A DNA stretch of 64,000 nt from Bog-756 sp963745955 (GTDB lineage: Bacteria; Actinomycetota; Acidimicrobiia; Acidimicrobiales; RAAP-2). Below the pieces are notes generated by a model. That model was not told the origin of the DNA, searched no databases, and saw nothing but the letters and a program-made list of their open reading frames with translations. Shown here one piece after another: positions 25,536 to 36,073 of the stretch. The position numbers and the translations under genes are program-made. Position 1 is the stretch's first letter, and the number at the start of each line of letters is the position of its first letter. The DNA lies in NCBI GenBank assembly GCA_963745955.1, contig CAVUZI010000005.1, forward strand, positions 251,265 to 315,264. The letters run 5' to 3'.

Positions 25536-27909
25536 GTGTCCCTGCGCGCCATGCGCCAAGCGCTCATCGAACGCGACGACCTGCATGGGGATGCCTTCTG
25601 CCACGCCTACGCCCGGGCCGCCGACGAGTGGTTGACGGGGCTGTTCGACCAGGCCGCCGGCTCCGAGGCCCGGGGAATAGCGCTGGTGGCCGTGGGGGGC
25701 TACGGGCGGGGCGAGCTGTGCCCGTTCAGCGATCTCGACGTCGTGCTCGTCCACCGGGGCAAGCCCGACGTCTCGGCCACGGCCGACAAGATCTGGTACC
25801 CGGTGTGGGACGAAGGGATCTCACTCGACCACAGCGTCCGGCGGCCGGCCGAAGCCCTCGACCTGGCCGGCGCAGACCTGCGGGTGGCGCTGGGCCTGCT
25901 TGACGGAAGGGTCATCTGCGGTGATGCCAAGGTGGCCGAGCCGATGCTCGAGGGCGCCCGCGACCGATGGGCGAAGCAGAAGCCACCGTGGCTCGGGGTG
26001 CTCGCCGACCTAGTCATCGAGCGGCACCGTTCGTACGGGGATGTCGGGTTCCTGCTGGAGCCCGATCTCAAGGAGGCCCACGGCGGCCTGCGGGATGTCG
26101 CCGCACTGACCGCTCTGATGCAGGCCGTTCCGGTACTGGCCGACTACGTGGACACCGTCGCCATCGACGACGCCCGGGCGGCGTTGACGTCGATCCGGGT
26201 CGAGCTGCACCGCAGGGCCGGTCGGGAGCAGAACAAGTTGCTCCTCCAGGAACAGGACCAGGTGGCCCGCGCCCTCGGTGCGGCCGATTCGGACGCGCTG
26301 ATGCTGACTGTGGCAACCGCCGGGCGCACCGTGGCCTGGGAAGGTGACGACGCCTGGCGCCGCCGGGGGGCGTGGTCCCGCCAGCAGGGCACCCCCCGGG
26401 GTTTCCTCCGGTCCAGAGGCCGGAGGGAACCGAAGCCCGGCCCGGACGGTCCCGTGGCCGCCGTCCCCGGCGACCCCGACATCGGGGTGACCGACGACGA
26501 AGTGGTGCTGACCGACCGGGCGGACGCCGGAGGCGACCCGTCTCTCTCGCTCCGCCTGGCCGCGGTGAGCGCAGAGCGCAATCTGCCCATCGCCCGGGAG
26601 GCGCTCAACCTGCTCGGCCGGAAAGCGCCGGTTCCGGCAATTCCCTGGTCCGACAGATCTCCGCGCCACCCTGGTGCGGGTCCTGGCCACCGGGCCTGCC
26701 GCCATCCCCGCCCTCGAGGCCCTCGACCAACGGAGGTTGCTCGAGCGGTACCTGCCCGAATGGGCCGCCGTGCGCAACAAGCCTCAGCGCAATCCCTACC
26801 ACCGGTTCACGGTGGACCGGCACCTCCTGGAGGCGACCGCCAACGCCGCCACGCTGGCCCACCGGGTCAGCCGGGCGGACCTCCTCCTGATCGGAACCCT
26901 CCTCCACGACATCGGCAAGGGCTTTCCCGGCGATCACACCGAGGTGGGAATGACCGTGGTCCGCGAGATCGCCGTTCGGCTGGGGTTCCCGCCCGACGAC
27001 GTCAACACGTTGGTCACCCTGGTCAGGCTGCATCTGCTCCTCCCCGACAGCGCCACCCGCCGGGATCTCGACGATCCGGCCACCGCCGAGCGGGTGGCGG
27101 ACGAGGTGGGCAACCGGACGACCCTCGATCTGTTGGCCGCGCTGGTCGAGGCCGACAGTCTCGCCACGGGCCCGTCGGCGTGGGGATCGTGGAAAGCAGG
27201 ACTGGTGGCCGATCTGGTCGAAAAGACCAGCCGCCTGCTGGCCGGAGAACCGGTGGCCCCCCCGACCCCGTGGATCACCGACGAGATCCGGATGATCATG
27301 GAAACGGTCCGCACCCACGGAGTGCCCGCCCTGTCCGTCGACGATCCGACCGTCATGGTGGTGGCGGCCGATCGGTCGGGACTGCTGGCCGAGGTCACCG
27401 GGGTGTTGGCCCTCCACGGCCTCAACGTCCGTTCGGCCGTCGTCGCCGGTGAGGACGGGGTCGCGGTCGAGATCTTCACCGTCGAGCCGTCGAAGGGGCG
27501 CTGGCCCTCGGCGGCCCGCCTGGCCGACGACCTGGCCGCCATCATGGCGGGAACCCTGTCCGTCGAGGCCCAGCTGGCCGAGCGGGCCCGCACCTACCGG
27601 AGCGAGCGGCGGGTGATCACGCCCAACCTCGTCTCCACCGAGGTCACCGTGGACAACAACGCCTCGGCCACCGCCACGGTGGTGGAGGTCCGGGCCGAAG
27701 ACGTGGTCGGCCAACTCCACCGGATCACCCAGGCGCTGGTCGAGTGCGACCTCGACGTGACGTCGGCCAAGGTCTCCACCTTCGGATCAGCGGTGGTGGA
27801 TGCCTTCTATGTACGCGGCCCGGACGGCGACAAGCTCACCGACGCCGGCCTGATCGGAAAACTCGAGCGGACGATCGAGGCTCGGGTGGCCGAGCACCAG
27901 GAAGGCTGA
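25536..27909 (+). CDS. glnD: [Protein-PII] uridylyltransferase/uridylyl-removing enzyme (frameshifted)
   Basis: About 790 residues. The nucleotidyltransferase motif GGYGRGELCPFSDLD lies near residue 54, with metal-binding Asp66 and Asp68. The HD phosphohydrolase motif is LLHDIGKGFPGDHTEVGM. Two C-terminal ACT domains follow (VVAADRSGLLAEVTGVLALH and the segment around VGQLHRITQALVECDLDV). A surplus A near 26656 separates the halves (PWSD then DLRATLVRVLA). GlnD reversibly modifies PII according to glutamine level. Neither glnB nor amtB is next to it here. The start is GTG 25536. Conservation on both sides of the shift suggests a sequence error. Confidence 0.9.
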
Positions 27910-27988
27910 GCCGCAGGGTCGGGAGAGCTGCGACGGGGTGGTGTCGGGATCGTGCCGGCGGCTGGTAGATTTCTCTGTCGAGGAGAAA

Positions 27989-29170
27989 ATGTCCGGAGCC
28001 CACTCACTCAAGAGGCGTTCGCGCCCAAAAACGCCCTCCGCGGGACACCGGGGATGGGTAATCGCCATCACCCTGGTGTCGGTAGCCGTCGTGGGCGTCG
28101 TCGGTGCCGCGGTGGCCGTCCGGGGGGATTCCGACCGGGCCGTCGCCTCTCCGACCTCGTCTCTTGCGGCCGAAATCGGTGTGACGACCCACCGGGGTCC
28201 GTTCCGCGTGATTTCGGAGACCCCCGTCAGCGGGACGACCCAGGTGCCGAGCGACGCAACCATCTCCGTGCGGTTCTCCGAGCCCCTCGGCGCCCACTCC
28301 CCCGCTCCGTCACTGACCCCCGCCGTCGCCGGGGACTGGCAGGTGGTCACCCCGGACACCTATGCGTTCGTGGCCACCGCGCCCCTGGTCCCGTCGGCGA
28401 CCGAGACGGTGACCGTGCCGGGCGGTGCCGGAGGGGTGACGAGCGCGACGGGGCGGAACCTGGCCACGGGCATCACCTTCCAGTTCACGGTGGCCGAGGG
28501 CAGCACGCTCCGGCTCCAGCAGCTGCTGGCCCAGCTCGGGTACCTTCCGGTCTCCTTCACGCCGGCCGGTCCACTGTCTGCGCCACAGGAGGCGGCCCAG
28601 CCCCAGCCTGGTTCGTTCGGCTGGCGGTGGAGTGAGCCGGGCTCGTTGACCAGCTTGTGGAGCACGGGCTCGGGGAACGTCATCACCACGGGAGCAGTCA
28701 TGGCGTTCGAATCTCAGCACAACATGAAGACCGACGGGGTGGCCGGACCGGCCGTCTGGCAGCAGCTCCTGGCCGATGCGACCGCGGGGACGATGGACCC
28801 GGACCCCTACAACTACGTATCTGTGACCGAATCCCTGCCCGAGACGGCCACCGTCTACAGCAACGGAAACGATGTCTACTCCACCCTGGCCAACACCGGA
28901 GTCCCCGCCGCCGCCACGGCAACGGGCACCTACCCCGTCTACGAGCGCTTCGTGGTCACCACCATGAAGGGCACCAATCCGGACGGATCGCACTACTCGG
29001 ATCCGGGCATCCCGTGGGTCAGCTACTTCAACGGTGGCGACGCACTGCACGGTTTCGACCGAGCCAGCTACGGCTTCCCGCAGAGCGACGGATGCGTGGA
29101 AATGCCTCCGGCCAACGCTGCCGTCGTCTTCCCGCTCACACCGATCGGGACACTGGTCACCGTCTCCTGA
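27989..29170 (+). CDS. L,D-transpeptidase (YkuD) with Ig-like and PG-binding domains
   Basis: The product has 393 residues from ATG 27989, with GAGGAG just upstream. A basic N-terminus and one transmembrane segment (WVIAITLVSVAVVGVVGAAV) anchor it outside the membrane. A bacterial Ig-like domain (TPVSGTTQVPSDATISVRFS) comes next. A peptidoglycan-binding domain with FESQHNMKTDGVAGPAVWQQ precedes the catalytic YkuD domain, whose signature is HGFDRASYGFPQSDGCVEMP with the nucleophile Cys. It would make 3-3 cross-links in peptidoglycan, common in actinobacteria. It appears intact. Confidence 0.9.
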   Translation: MSGAHSLKRRSRPKTPSAGHRGWVIAITLVSVAVVGVVGAAVAVRGDSDRAVASPTSSLAAEIGVTTHRGPFRVISETPVSGTTQVPSDATISVRFSEPLGAHSPAPSLTPAVAGDWQVVTPDTYAFVATAPLVPSATETVTVPGGAGGVTSATGRNLATGITFQFTVAEGSTLRLQQLLAQLGYLPVSFTPAGPLSAPQEAAQPQPGSFGWRWSEPGSLTSLWSTGSGNVITTGAVMAFESQHNMKTDGVAGPAVWQQLLADATAGTMDPDPYNYVSVTESLPETATVYSNGNDVYSTLANTGVPAAATATGTYPVYERFVVTTMKGTNPDGSHYSDPGIPWVSYFNGGDALHGFDRASYGFPQSDGCVEMPPANAAVVFPLTPIGTLVTVS

Positions 29171-29200
29171 CCGCGACCCACCCGGGCCGAACGCTCACGC

Positions 29201-30037
29201 TCAGCTCGGAGGGCTCGCCGACGGGAACCGGGGAGATCGCCGCTCGCGGATGGCCTCCACCCCCTCTTTGGCATCGGGCCCGAGGAAACCCAGCATCTCC
29301 AGGGCCAACGATTCTCCGAACGCGGGCGAGGCCGACTTGAGCCACTGGTTGAGGGCCCGCTTTGTCCACTGGACCGCGGTGCGGCTCCCCATGGCCAGAC
29401 GGCCGGCGACGGCCAGTGCCTCGGTAAGCACATCCTCATCCGGCACGCACCGGGTCACCAGGCCGATGCGCTCGGCTTCCGTGCCCGTGACGAAGTCGGC
29501 CGTCATGAGGTAGTACTTCGCCTTGGCCATCCCGCACAGGAGCGGCCAGATCAACGCGGCGTGATCACCTGCGGCCACACCCAACCGGGCATGGCCGTCC
29601 GAGAGGCGGGCCGACTCGCCGATGATGCTCACGTCGGCCAGCAGGGCGACAGCCAACCCCGCCCCGACGGCCACCCCGTTGATGGCCGACACGATCGGCT
29701 TCACGGACGCCAGGATCTCCTCGACCACGGCATTGGCATCCCGCCACTGCTCGACGACGGCGGCATGGTCGCTGGTCATCCTCTCGACCATGGCCAGGTC
29801 GCCACCGGCCGAGAAGGCCCGGCCGGCCCCGGTGATCACCGACACCGCCACCGAGTCGTCGGCGTCCACCACCGCCCAGACCTCCGAGAGCTCGCGGTGC
29901 AACCGCTCGTCGGCCGCGTTGAGCACCTCCGGGCGGTCGATCGTGATCAACAGCACACCCGTGTCGGGTCGCTCGAACCTCAGGTTCCCGAAGTCCTCGT
30001 AGGACGAGTAGACCTCGGGTGGCGGCGCTTCGTTCAT
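29201..30037 (-). CDS. Enoyl-CoA hydratase/isomerase family protein (crotonase)
   Basis: The product has 278 residues. Crotonase landmarks: ITIDRPEVLNAADERLHREL at the N-terminus, GRAFSAGGDLAM forming the first oxyanion-hole segment, and VKPIVSAINGVAVGAGLAVA forming the second. The C-terminal helices (TKRALNQWLKSA) are typical. The usual catalytic Glu pair of hydratases is not obvious, so it may be an isomerase or other CoA enzyme. Its ATG overlaps the stop of the upstream methyltransferase gene, so the two form an operon. Confidence 0.88.
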   Translation of the reverse strand: MNEAPPPEVYSSYEDFGNLRFERPDTGVLLITIDRPEVLNAADERLHRELSEVWAVVDADDSVAVSVITGAGRAFSAGGDLAMVERMTSDHAAVVEQWRDANAVVEEILASVKPIVSAINGVAVGAGLAVALLADVSIIGESARLSDGHARLGVAAGDHAALIWPLLCGMAKAKYYLMTADFVTGTEAERIGLVTRCVPDEDVLTEALAVAGRLAMGSRTAVQWTKRALNQWLKSASPAFGESLALEMLGFLGPDAKEGVEAIRERRSPRFPSASPPS

Positions 30038-31033
30038 CGCTCGAACAGGGGGTGGTCGAGTCCGAGCTCGACAAGCGAGTGATCGGGCTGGACGGGCTCG
30101 GCCACCGAATCCGCCGCTCCGTCGACCTTGAACACATAGATGTTCCAGTAGGGGGCCAGGTCTCCCGGCTCGATGTCGGCGTACAGCCGCCGCTCGACGT
30201 CGGGGCAGCGGGTAAATCCCACCAGCTCGAACTGCCGGGTCCACCAGTCGAAGGAGGCGATGGTCAGGTGGCCCTCGACCAGTTGGCCCTCGGCGTCCAC
30301 GGCGAGGTCCGGCTCGGGGACCGGTCCGAGGTAGTCGGCACCGAGCCGGCGGTAGTGCTCGACCCGCTCGGGCCGCACCTTGCCCTCGAAGTGCCCGTCC
30401 GGCCCCGACACATTGGGTCCGAAGGAGGGGATGGTGGCGTAGAGGTAGGCGCCGCACACCCGGCGAAGTTCGGTGAGGGCACCTGCCACCCGATCGGGCG
30501 GCAGGTGCTCGAGGATCTCAAGGGCGGTCACCAGTTCGAAGGCCCCGTCCGCCCACGGGAGGCCGGCGAACAGGTTGGCCACCCGGATGTGACCCACCGC
30601 CCCGGGCGTGGCGTGGTCGACGGCGAACCGGCTGACGTCGCATCCCTCTGCGTCGATGCCCCGCTCCCGCAACACCTCGACCAGGAACCCGGTGGCACAG
30701 CCGACATCGAGGGAATTCGACACCTGGAAGTTCCGCCACAGGAGCCATCCGGCGATGTCTGCATTGGAGGCGGTCCGGTCGTAGCGCGGCGTACCCCGAT
30801 CGTCCGGCACGATCTCCCGAAGCGTCACGCCCTTCACCGAAGTAGCTGCCCCCGTAGGTGTCGGCGATGCCCGCCTGTCTGGCCTGGGCGAGAGCCAGGC
30901 CGCGATCGGCGGCTCCGGTCAGTTCGCGTCCGGTGACCGCCATCACCCGCCGGCCTCCGGAGTACCGGCTGGCCACGTCGACGAGGGCGCGTCGCACGAT
31001 GTCGATGGCCGGTTTCCATCGGGTGCTCGGCAT
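30034..31033 (-). CDS. SAM-dependent methyltransferase (frameshifted)
   Basis: About 332 residues. The N-terminal 80 (RWKPAIDIVRRALVDVASRY, ADTYGGSYFGEGRDASGDRA) lie in one frame. After a surplus G near 30786 the second frame continues RYDRTASNADIAGWLLWRNF. The class I SAM motif is LDVGCATGFLVEVLRERGID and motif II is ELVTALEILEHLPPD. The C-terminus FTRCPDVERRLYADIEPGDL is conserved-looking. Substrate unknown. It is coupled to the downstream crotonase by a four-base overlap. Confidence 0.85.
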
Positions 31034-31244
31034 GGATGCGAGATTAGCCGTGGCCGCCCGGACCGCCCTCGGCCAGGCACCGGCGTTCGGATCCTCTCGG
31101 GCGGCTGCGGAGTCGGCCGGAATTTCACTGAAATACCACTTTAGGTGTGGAGATATTCACTCAATGCGGTTAAGGTGGCCAGAGAGGTCTCGATCGAAGG
31201 ACACAGAGATGGTCAGGAGACGTGGGTCCTCAGGAGGATCGGCA

Positions 31245-32207
31245 ATGGAAAGCCAACGGGCAACGGTGGACCTGACGGTGGATCGACTCACGATGCCGGG
31301 CAGCTCTGCCGATCCAGTGGAGTACCGGACCGACCCGACCATGTCACGGCTGTCCACCTCCCCACCCGGCGAGGGAACGGGCACCATGAGACGGGTCGAA
31401 CGTTCCGACGAGGCGCCGGCCGCGTCGCTGGTCGGCTCCCTGTCGGTATTCGCCCTCTCCGACATCCTCTCGATGCTCTCCTCCACCGCTCAGACAGGCG
31501 AGGTCCAGGTGGTCGGCGAGAAGGTGGACGGGCGGGTCTGGCTCGACCGGGGCGAGCTCTCGGGCGCCCACGTGGGAACGGCGTCGACCATCGGGGAGGC
31601 CGTCTTCGAACTGGCCTGCCTGACCGAGGGTTGGTTCTACTTCACCTCCGGGCCTGCGTCCTCAAACGGCCAGTCACCTGTCCCGGTCGATGTGGTCCTG
31701 AGCGAGGTCGGCCCTCAGGTGGACGAGTGGAGGGCGCTCCAAAAGGCGGTCCCGATCGAAGCCGTCGTCACCTTGTGCCCGGATCCGCCCGGTGAGGATG
31801 TCCAGATCCGCAGCGACCAGTGGCGGGTGCTGACCACGATCGGCAGCAACGGCAACACGGTCAAGTCGGTCCTCGACAGGATCGGCGGCGATCAGATCGT
31901 CGGCCTCCGCACCCTCCGGGACCTCTACACGGCCCACCTCGTCGAGTTGGACGGAGGCCCGGCCGTGGACGGGGCACGATCGTACGGGATCACCTCGGGC
32001 AACGGTCTGGCCGCCGACCGGGAGGAGTTCGGCACCGCTGACCGGGCGCCGTTCCCGCCTCCACCCGGAGCCGGTTCATCGGCCCCCGACCGTGGCGAGC
32101 CGTTCGGCGGCCTGGCCGAAGTGGCGATGATGCCACCCCCCATCGCCGGGGATCCCTGGGGTCCGAGCACCACGCCGACCGACGGGGACGACGACGGAGC
32201 GGCCTGA
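31245..32207 (+). CDS. DUF4388 domain protein
   Basis: The product has 320 residues from ATG 31245, with AGGAGG seven bases upstream. An N-terminal disordered stretch is followed at about residues 65-165 by LVGSLSVFALSDILSMLSST, TGEVQVVGEKVDGRVWLDRG and GEAVFELACLTEGWFYFTSG. This is the DUF4388/PATAN-type fold found in gliding and signalling proteins. A winged-helix-like segment (LDRIGGDQIVGLRTLRDLYT) and a proline-rich tail complete it. It is probably a cytoplasmic signalling or scaffold protein. Confidence 0.8.
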   Translation: MESQRATVDLTVDRLTMPGSSADPVEYRTDPTMSRLSTSPPGEGTGTMRRVERSDEAPAASLVGSLSVFALSDILSMLSSTAQTGEVQVVGEKVDGRVWLDRGELSGAHVGTASTIGEAVFELACLTEGWFYFTSGPASSNGQSPVPVDVVLSEVGPQVDEWRALQKAVPIEAVVTLCPDPPGEDVQIRSDQWRVLTTIGSNGNTVKSVLDRIGGDQIVGLRTLRDLYTAHLVELDGGPAVDGARSYGITSGNGLAADREEFGTADRAPFPPPPGAGSSAPDRGEPFGGLAEVAMMPPPIAGDPWGPSTTPTDGDDDGAA

Positions 32208-32231
32208 GCCGCCGGCCGCCGTGCCGCTCGG

Positions 32232-32912
32232 TCAGGCCTCCGTGTTCGGTGTGGTGAACGTGCAGTTGCCTAGTTGATGGCAGTGGTGGTCCACCGCCAC
32301 CGCCACGGCAATGAACAGCGCCATCGCCAACACACCGGCGATGCCGATGATGATGCCGGCCAGGGCCAGGCCCGTCCCCCGTTGGCCGTCACCGGATCGT
32401 TTGATCTGTGAGCGGGCGACGAACCCGAAGATGACGGCCAACACCCCTCCCAATCCGAACATCCACAGGAGCGAGCACACCAGCGAGGCAACGGCCAGGC
32501 CGTTTGTCTTCGCCGGGGGAACGTAACCGTAGGCGGAGTACCCGGGCTGGTAGCCGTAGCCCGGAGCCACGGGCGGCGGGCCGTAGGTCGAGGCCGATGG
32601 CGATTGGCCGTAACCGGATTGGCCGTAACGGGGGGAGAACGGTGGCGGTCCGTAGGTGGGCGCCGATGACGGGTACCACGCGGCGTCGGAGGGCGAGGAG
32701 CCGGGCCCGCCCGGGAGCCCGCCGTCGAGGACCGCCGCGGGGACGGTCGGGCCGGAGGCCGGATCCACCGTCGGTACAGAACCGGGGGGCGCGGTGGGGC
32801 CGGAGGCAGGGTAGGCCGGGGTCACCGGCAGCGGGCCGGGCACCTGGTCGGGCGAGTACCACTTCCCGTCCGAGGCCAGCCACCAACCCGGTCCTTGCCG
32901 CACGTCGCTCAC
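32232..32912 (-). CDS. DUF4190-type membrane protein with GWW motif
   Basis: The product has 226 residues from GTG 32912, after GGAGGAG. The N-terminus GPGWWLASDGKWYSPDQVPG is a motif seen in many actinobacterial membrane proteins. A long Pro/Gly/Tyr-rich linker with repeated YGPPP units follows. Two transmembrane helices end the protein (LAVASLVCSLLWMFGLGGVL and TGLALAGIIIGIAGVLAMAL), with KRSGDGQRG between them. Function unknown; related proteins are anchored envelope components. Confidence 0.8.
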   Translation of the reverse strand: MSDVRQGPGWWLASDGKWYSPDQVPGPLPVTPAYPASGPTAPPGSVPTVDPASGPTVPAAVLDGGLPGGPGSSPSDAAWYPSSAPTYGPPPFSPRYGQSGYGQSPSASTYGPPPVAPGYGYQPGYSAYGYVPPAKTNGLAVASLVCSLLWMFGLGGVLAVIFGFVARSQIKRSGDGQRGTGLALAGIIIGIAGVLAMALFIAVAVAVDHHCHQLGNCTFTTPNTEA

Positions 32913-32964
32913 GGGAGCTCCTCCGTCGGGTCCTGCGCTCGACGCTACTCGGCCGGGTCGGGAT

Positions 32965-33586
32965 TCAAGAGGACTGGCGGGCGGCGCCCAGCCGTGCCGC
33001 GAGGGCCCGAAAGGCACGACCGCGGTGGGAGACCCGGTGCTTCTCCTCTGCGCTCATCTGGGCGAATGTCCGGCCCTCGAAGCCGTCGGGGGCAAAGACC
33101 GGGTCATATCCGAAACCCGATCGGCCGACCGCCTCGGGGGTGATCTCGCCGGTGACCTCGCCGGCCTCCCACACGTCGCTGCCATCGGGGTAGGCCACCA
33201 TGGCCACGCAACGGAACTTCGCACGCCGCTGATCGGGTGAGCCGGCCCCGACCCTGTCCAGCTCGGCAAGCAGCTTGGCCACGTTGTCGGCATAGGTCGC
33301 GTGTTCACCGGAGTACCGGGACGAGTACACCCCGGGAGCCCCGCCCAATGCCTCGACCTCGAGTCCGGTGTCGTCGGAGACCGCGGGCAGCCCGGTGGCC
33401 TCGACCAATGCACGGGCCTTGAGCCTGGCGTTGTCGACCAGTGTGTCGCCGGTCTCTTCGACGTCGGGAACAGACGACGGCCTCGGGCAGCAGCACCAGA
33501 CCCGGCACTTCAGAGAGGATCGCCGAGATCTCAGCCGCCTTGTCGGGATTGGCGCTGGCCAGCACCAGCCGGAGCCCCCCGGTCAC
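32965..33586 (-). CDS. rdgB: XTP/dITP pyrophosphatase (RdgB/HAM1 family, frameshifted)
   Basis: About 206 residues. The N-terminus RLVLASANPDKAAEISAILS is the HAM1 start. After a surplus C near 33490 the other frame continues DVEETGDTLVDNARLKA, then LPAVSDDTGLEVEALGGAPG, GYDPVFAPDGFEGRTFAQMS and EKHRVSHRGRAFRAL, all family signatures. It hydrolyses non-canonical purine nucleoside triphosphates. The GTG start overlaps the rph stop by two bases. The rph-rdgB order is conserved in actinobacteria. Confidence 0.92.
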
Positions 33587-34347
33587 CGGGGTGCGGGCGG
33601 ATCGGACAGCGATTCGGTCTGCAGATCGAGGAGTTGGGCGATGCCGTGCTCGGCCAGGCTGAGCATCTCGTCGAGCTCCCCTTTGGTGAAGGGCATGCCC
33701 TCGGCCGTTCCCTGAACCTCGATGAACCGGCCCGACGACGTCATCACCACGTTCATGTCCACCTCGGCCCGGCTGTCCTCCTCGTAGGGCAGGTCGAGCA
33801 TGCACACACCGTCGACGACACCGACCGAGACCGCGGCCACCGCCTCCGACAGCGGATTGGCCCGGAGCGTGCCCTTTTGGACCAGCCGGGTGAACGCGTC
33901 GTGGAGGGCGACGTAGGCGCCGCAGATCGACGCCGTGCGGGTCCCGCCGTCGGCTTGGAGGACATCGCAGTCCACGGTCACCTGGATCTCACCCAGCACG
34001 ACCATGTCGCACACCGATCGCAGGGATCGCCCGATCAGCCGCTGGATCTCCTGGGTACGCCCCGACTGCTTGCCCTTGGCTGCTTCGCGGGTGACCCGCT
34101 CACCCGTCGACCCGGGCAGCAGCGAGTACTCCGCCGTGACCCAACCCTTGCCGCTCCCCCGCATCCACGGTGGGACCCGCTCCTCGACCGAAGCGGTGCA
34201 CAGGACCCGGGTGCGTCCCATCGACACCAGTACCGACCCGGGAGCGAACACGGTGAAATCGCGCTCGAAGGAGGCGGGTCGTAGCTCGTCGGTGGCCCGT
34301 CCATCGGCCCGTCCGGTGACCCGACGGGCAATCGTTCCTCCACTCAC
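33583..34347 (-). CDS. rph: Ribonuclease PH
   Basis: The product has 254 residues from GTG 34347, full family length. Characteristic segments are FERDFTVFAPGSVLVSMGRT, VPPWMRGSGKGWVTAEYSLL, QEIQRLIGRSLRSVCD and YEEDSRAEVDMNVVMTSSG with the catalytic Asp. The enzyme trims tRNA 3' ends phosphorolytically. It overlaps the MBL gene upstream and rdgB downstream, so the three are one operon. The gene appears intact. Confidence 0.95.
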   Translation of the reverse strand: MSGGTIARRVTGRADGRATDELRPASFERDFTVFAPGSVLVSMGRTRVLCTASVEERVPPWMRGSGKGWVTAEYSLLPGSTGERVTREAAKGKQSGRTQEIQRLIGRSLRSVCDMVVLGEIQVTVDCDVLQADGGTRTASICGAYVALHDAFTRLVQKGTLRANPLSEAVAAVSVGVVDGVCMLDLPYEEDSRAEVDMNVVMTSSGRFIEVQGTAEGMPFTKGELDEMLSLAEHGIAQLLDLQTESLSDPPAPR

Positions 34348-35063
34348 AGTACGAATTCCTTTCCGATGACCGCCTGCTCGACGGGACCCCCGAATGCGGC
34401 CTCGGCCTCCGAGGCGACCGCCGCCTGACCGATGCGTCGGCCACCTGTGGGTGATCACCAGGCGCTTGGCCCCGGCCTTCCGGGCCTGTGCACCGGCCTG
34501 GCGTCCACTCATGTGATCGGCGGTCCCTTCGTGCTCGAACGTGTAGGTGGCCTCGGACAGCAGGAGGTCGAGATCGGCCCCGAGCTCGGCCAGCGAGAAG
34601 CCGGGACCCGTGTCGGCAGAGTACCCCAGCGCCCGGCCACCGCCGTCGACGCGGACGGCCAGGGTCTCGAAGGTGTGGTCCGTCCGGTGGAAGGTGCAGG
34701 CCAGGGCTCCGATGGCCACGGTGTCCCCGCCGGTCACCTCGTGCCAGGCCAGGGCCGACGAATCCGACAGCCCGGCCTGCGCGGCCAGGCCGGCCGGGGC
34801 ATAGACGGCGACACCCCGACGGCCGAGGGCGTAGCTGGGCATGGGTGGCCAGGGCATAGAGATCGGTCCAGTGGTCAGGATGGTGATGGCTGAGGATCAC
34901 GGCGTCGAGTGCTGCCGGGTCGACATGGCCGCTGCAGGTTGGCGAAGGTGCCGGGACCGGCATCCATCAGCACGGTGGTCTCTCCCGATACGACCAGATA
35001 GCCGCTGCCGGCGCCGCCCGGGCCGGTCCAGCTTCCGTCGCACCCGACCACGACGAGTGACAA
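34344..35063 (-). CDS. MBL-fold hydrolase, Rv1339-like (three frameshifts)
   Basis: About 240 residues assembled over four frames: LSLVVVGCDGSWTGPGGAGS, then HVDPAALDAVILSHHHPDH, then GVAVYAPAGLAAQAGL through RTDHTFETLAVRVDGGGRAL, then AAVASEAEAAFGGPVEQAVI. Surplus bases lie near 34925 and 34850 and a third shift near 34430. HHHPDH is the dinuclear zinc motif. Position between cysM and rph matches Rv1339, an atypical cAMP phosphodiesterase in mycobacteria, so a phosphodiesterase role is inferred. The TTG start at 35063 is provisional. Confidence 0.8.
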
Positions 35064-35124
35064 CCCCGAGCGGGTGGCGTCGGATCCGGCCGTGCTGTGG
35101 TCGGGAGGCACGGCCGGGGATCCC

Positions 35125-36073
35125 TCAGAAGTAGGTGATCTGGCTGGCCCGCTCGGCCACCTCGTCGAGGTCGCCGGTCCACGCACCGGTCGAGAGGTAC
35201 TTCCATCCGCCGTCGGCGGAGACCACCACGACGGTGCCCGATTCGAGCGACGCGGCCGTCTTGGCCGCTCCGGCGAGAGCCGCCCCCGATGACAGGCCGG
35301 CAAAGATCCCGACGTCGATGAGCCGCCGGGTCCACTCGATCGACTCCTTGGGACGCACGATCCGCTTGCCGTCGAGCAGCTCGTTGCCGCCGTTTTCGAT
35401 GAAGATCGGTGGGATGTACCCGTCGTCGAGATTCCGCAGGCCGTCGACCAGCTCGCCGGCGGGCGGTTCGACGGCCCACACCTTCACGTCCGGGTTCTGT
35501 TCCTTCAGGTAGCGGCCGACACCGAGCAGGGTCCCGGACGTGCCCAGTCCGGCCACGAAGTGGGACACCTCGGGACAGTCCCGCCAGATCTCCGGCCCGG
35601 TGCCCTCGTAGTGGGCCTTCGGGTTGGCCGGATTGGCGTACTGGTAGAGGAACGCCCACTCGGGATGCTCGGCGGCCAGGTCGCGCGCCCGGCGCACGGC
35701 CCCGTTGGATCCCTCGGAGCCCGGTGAGGGGATGATCTCGGCCCCCCACACCTCGAGGAGCTGGCGGCGCTCGATGGAGACGTTGTCGGCCAGCACCACC
35801 TTGAGGTGGTACCCCTTGACCTTGCAGACCATGGCCATGCCGATGCCGGTATTGCCGGACGACGGTTCGATCAGCGTCTGGCCGGGTTCGAGGACGCCTT
35901 CCTTCTCCGCCTCCTCGATCATCGACAGTGCGATCCGGTCCTTCACCGAACCGCCGGGGTTCTGCCCCTCGAGCTTGATGAAGAGACGGACCGCGGGATT
36001 CGGGCTCAGCGGAGCTGATATCCACCAGCGGTGTGTTGCCGATCAGGTCCAGGACGGAGCCGAACGAGGTCAT
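35125..36073 (-). CDS. cysM: Cysteine synthase CysM, CysO-dependent type (frameshifted)
   Basis: About 316 residues. MTSFGSVLDLIGNTPLVDIS begins the protein. After a shift near 36030 it continues LSPNPAVRLFIKLEGQ, NPGGSVKDRIALSMIEEAEK with the PLP lysine, EPSSGNTGIGMA and GLGTSGTLLGVGRYL. With cysO and mec directly upstream it is expected to use O-phosphoserine and CysO thiocarboxylate, as in mycobacteria. The C-terminus VVVSADGGWKYLSTG supports that family. The start overlaps the cysO stop. Confidence 0.92.
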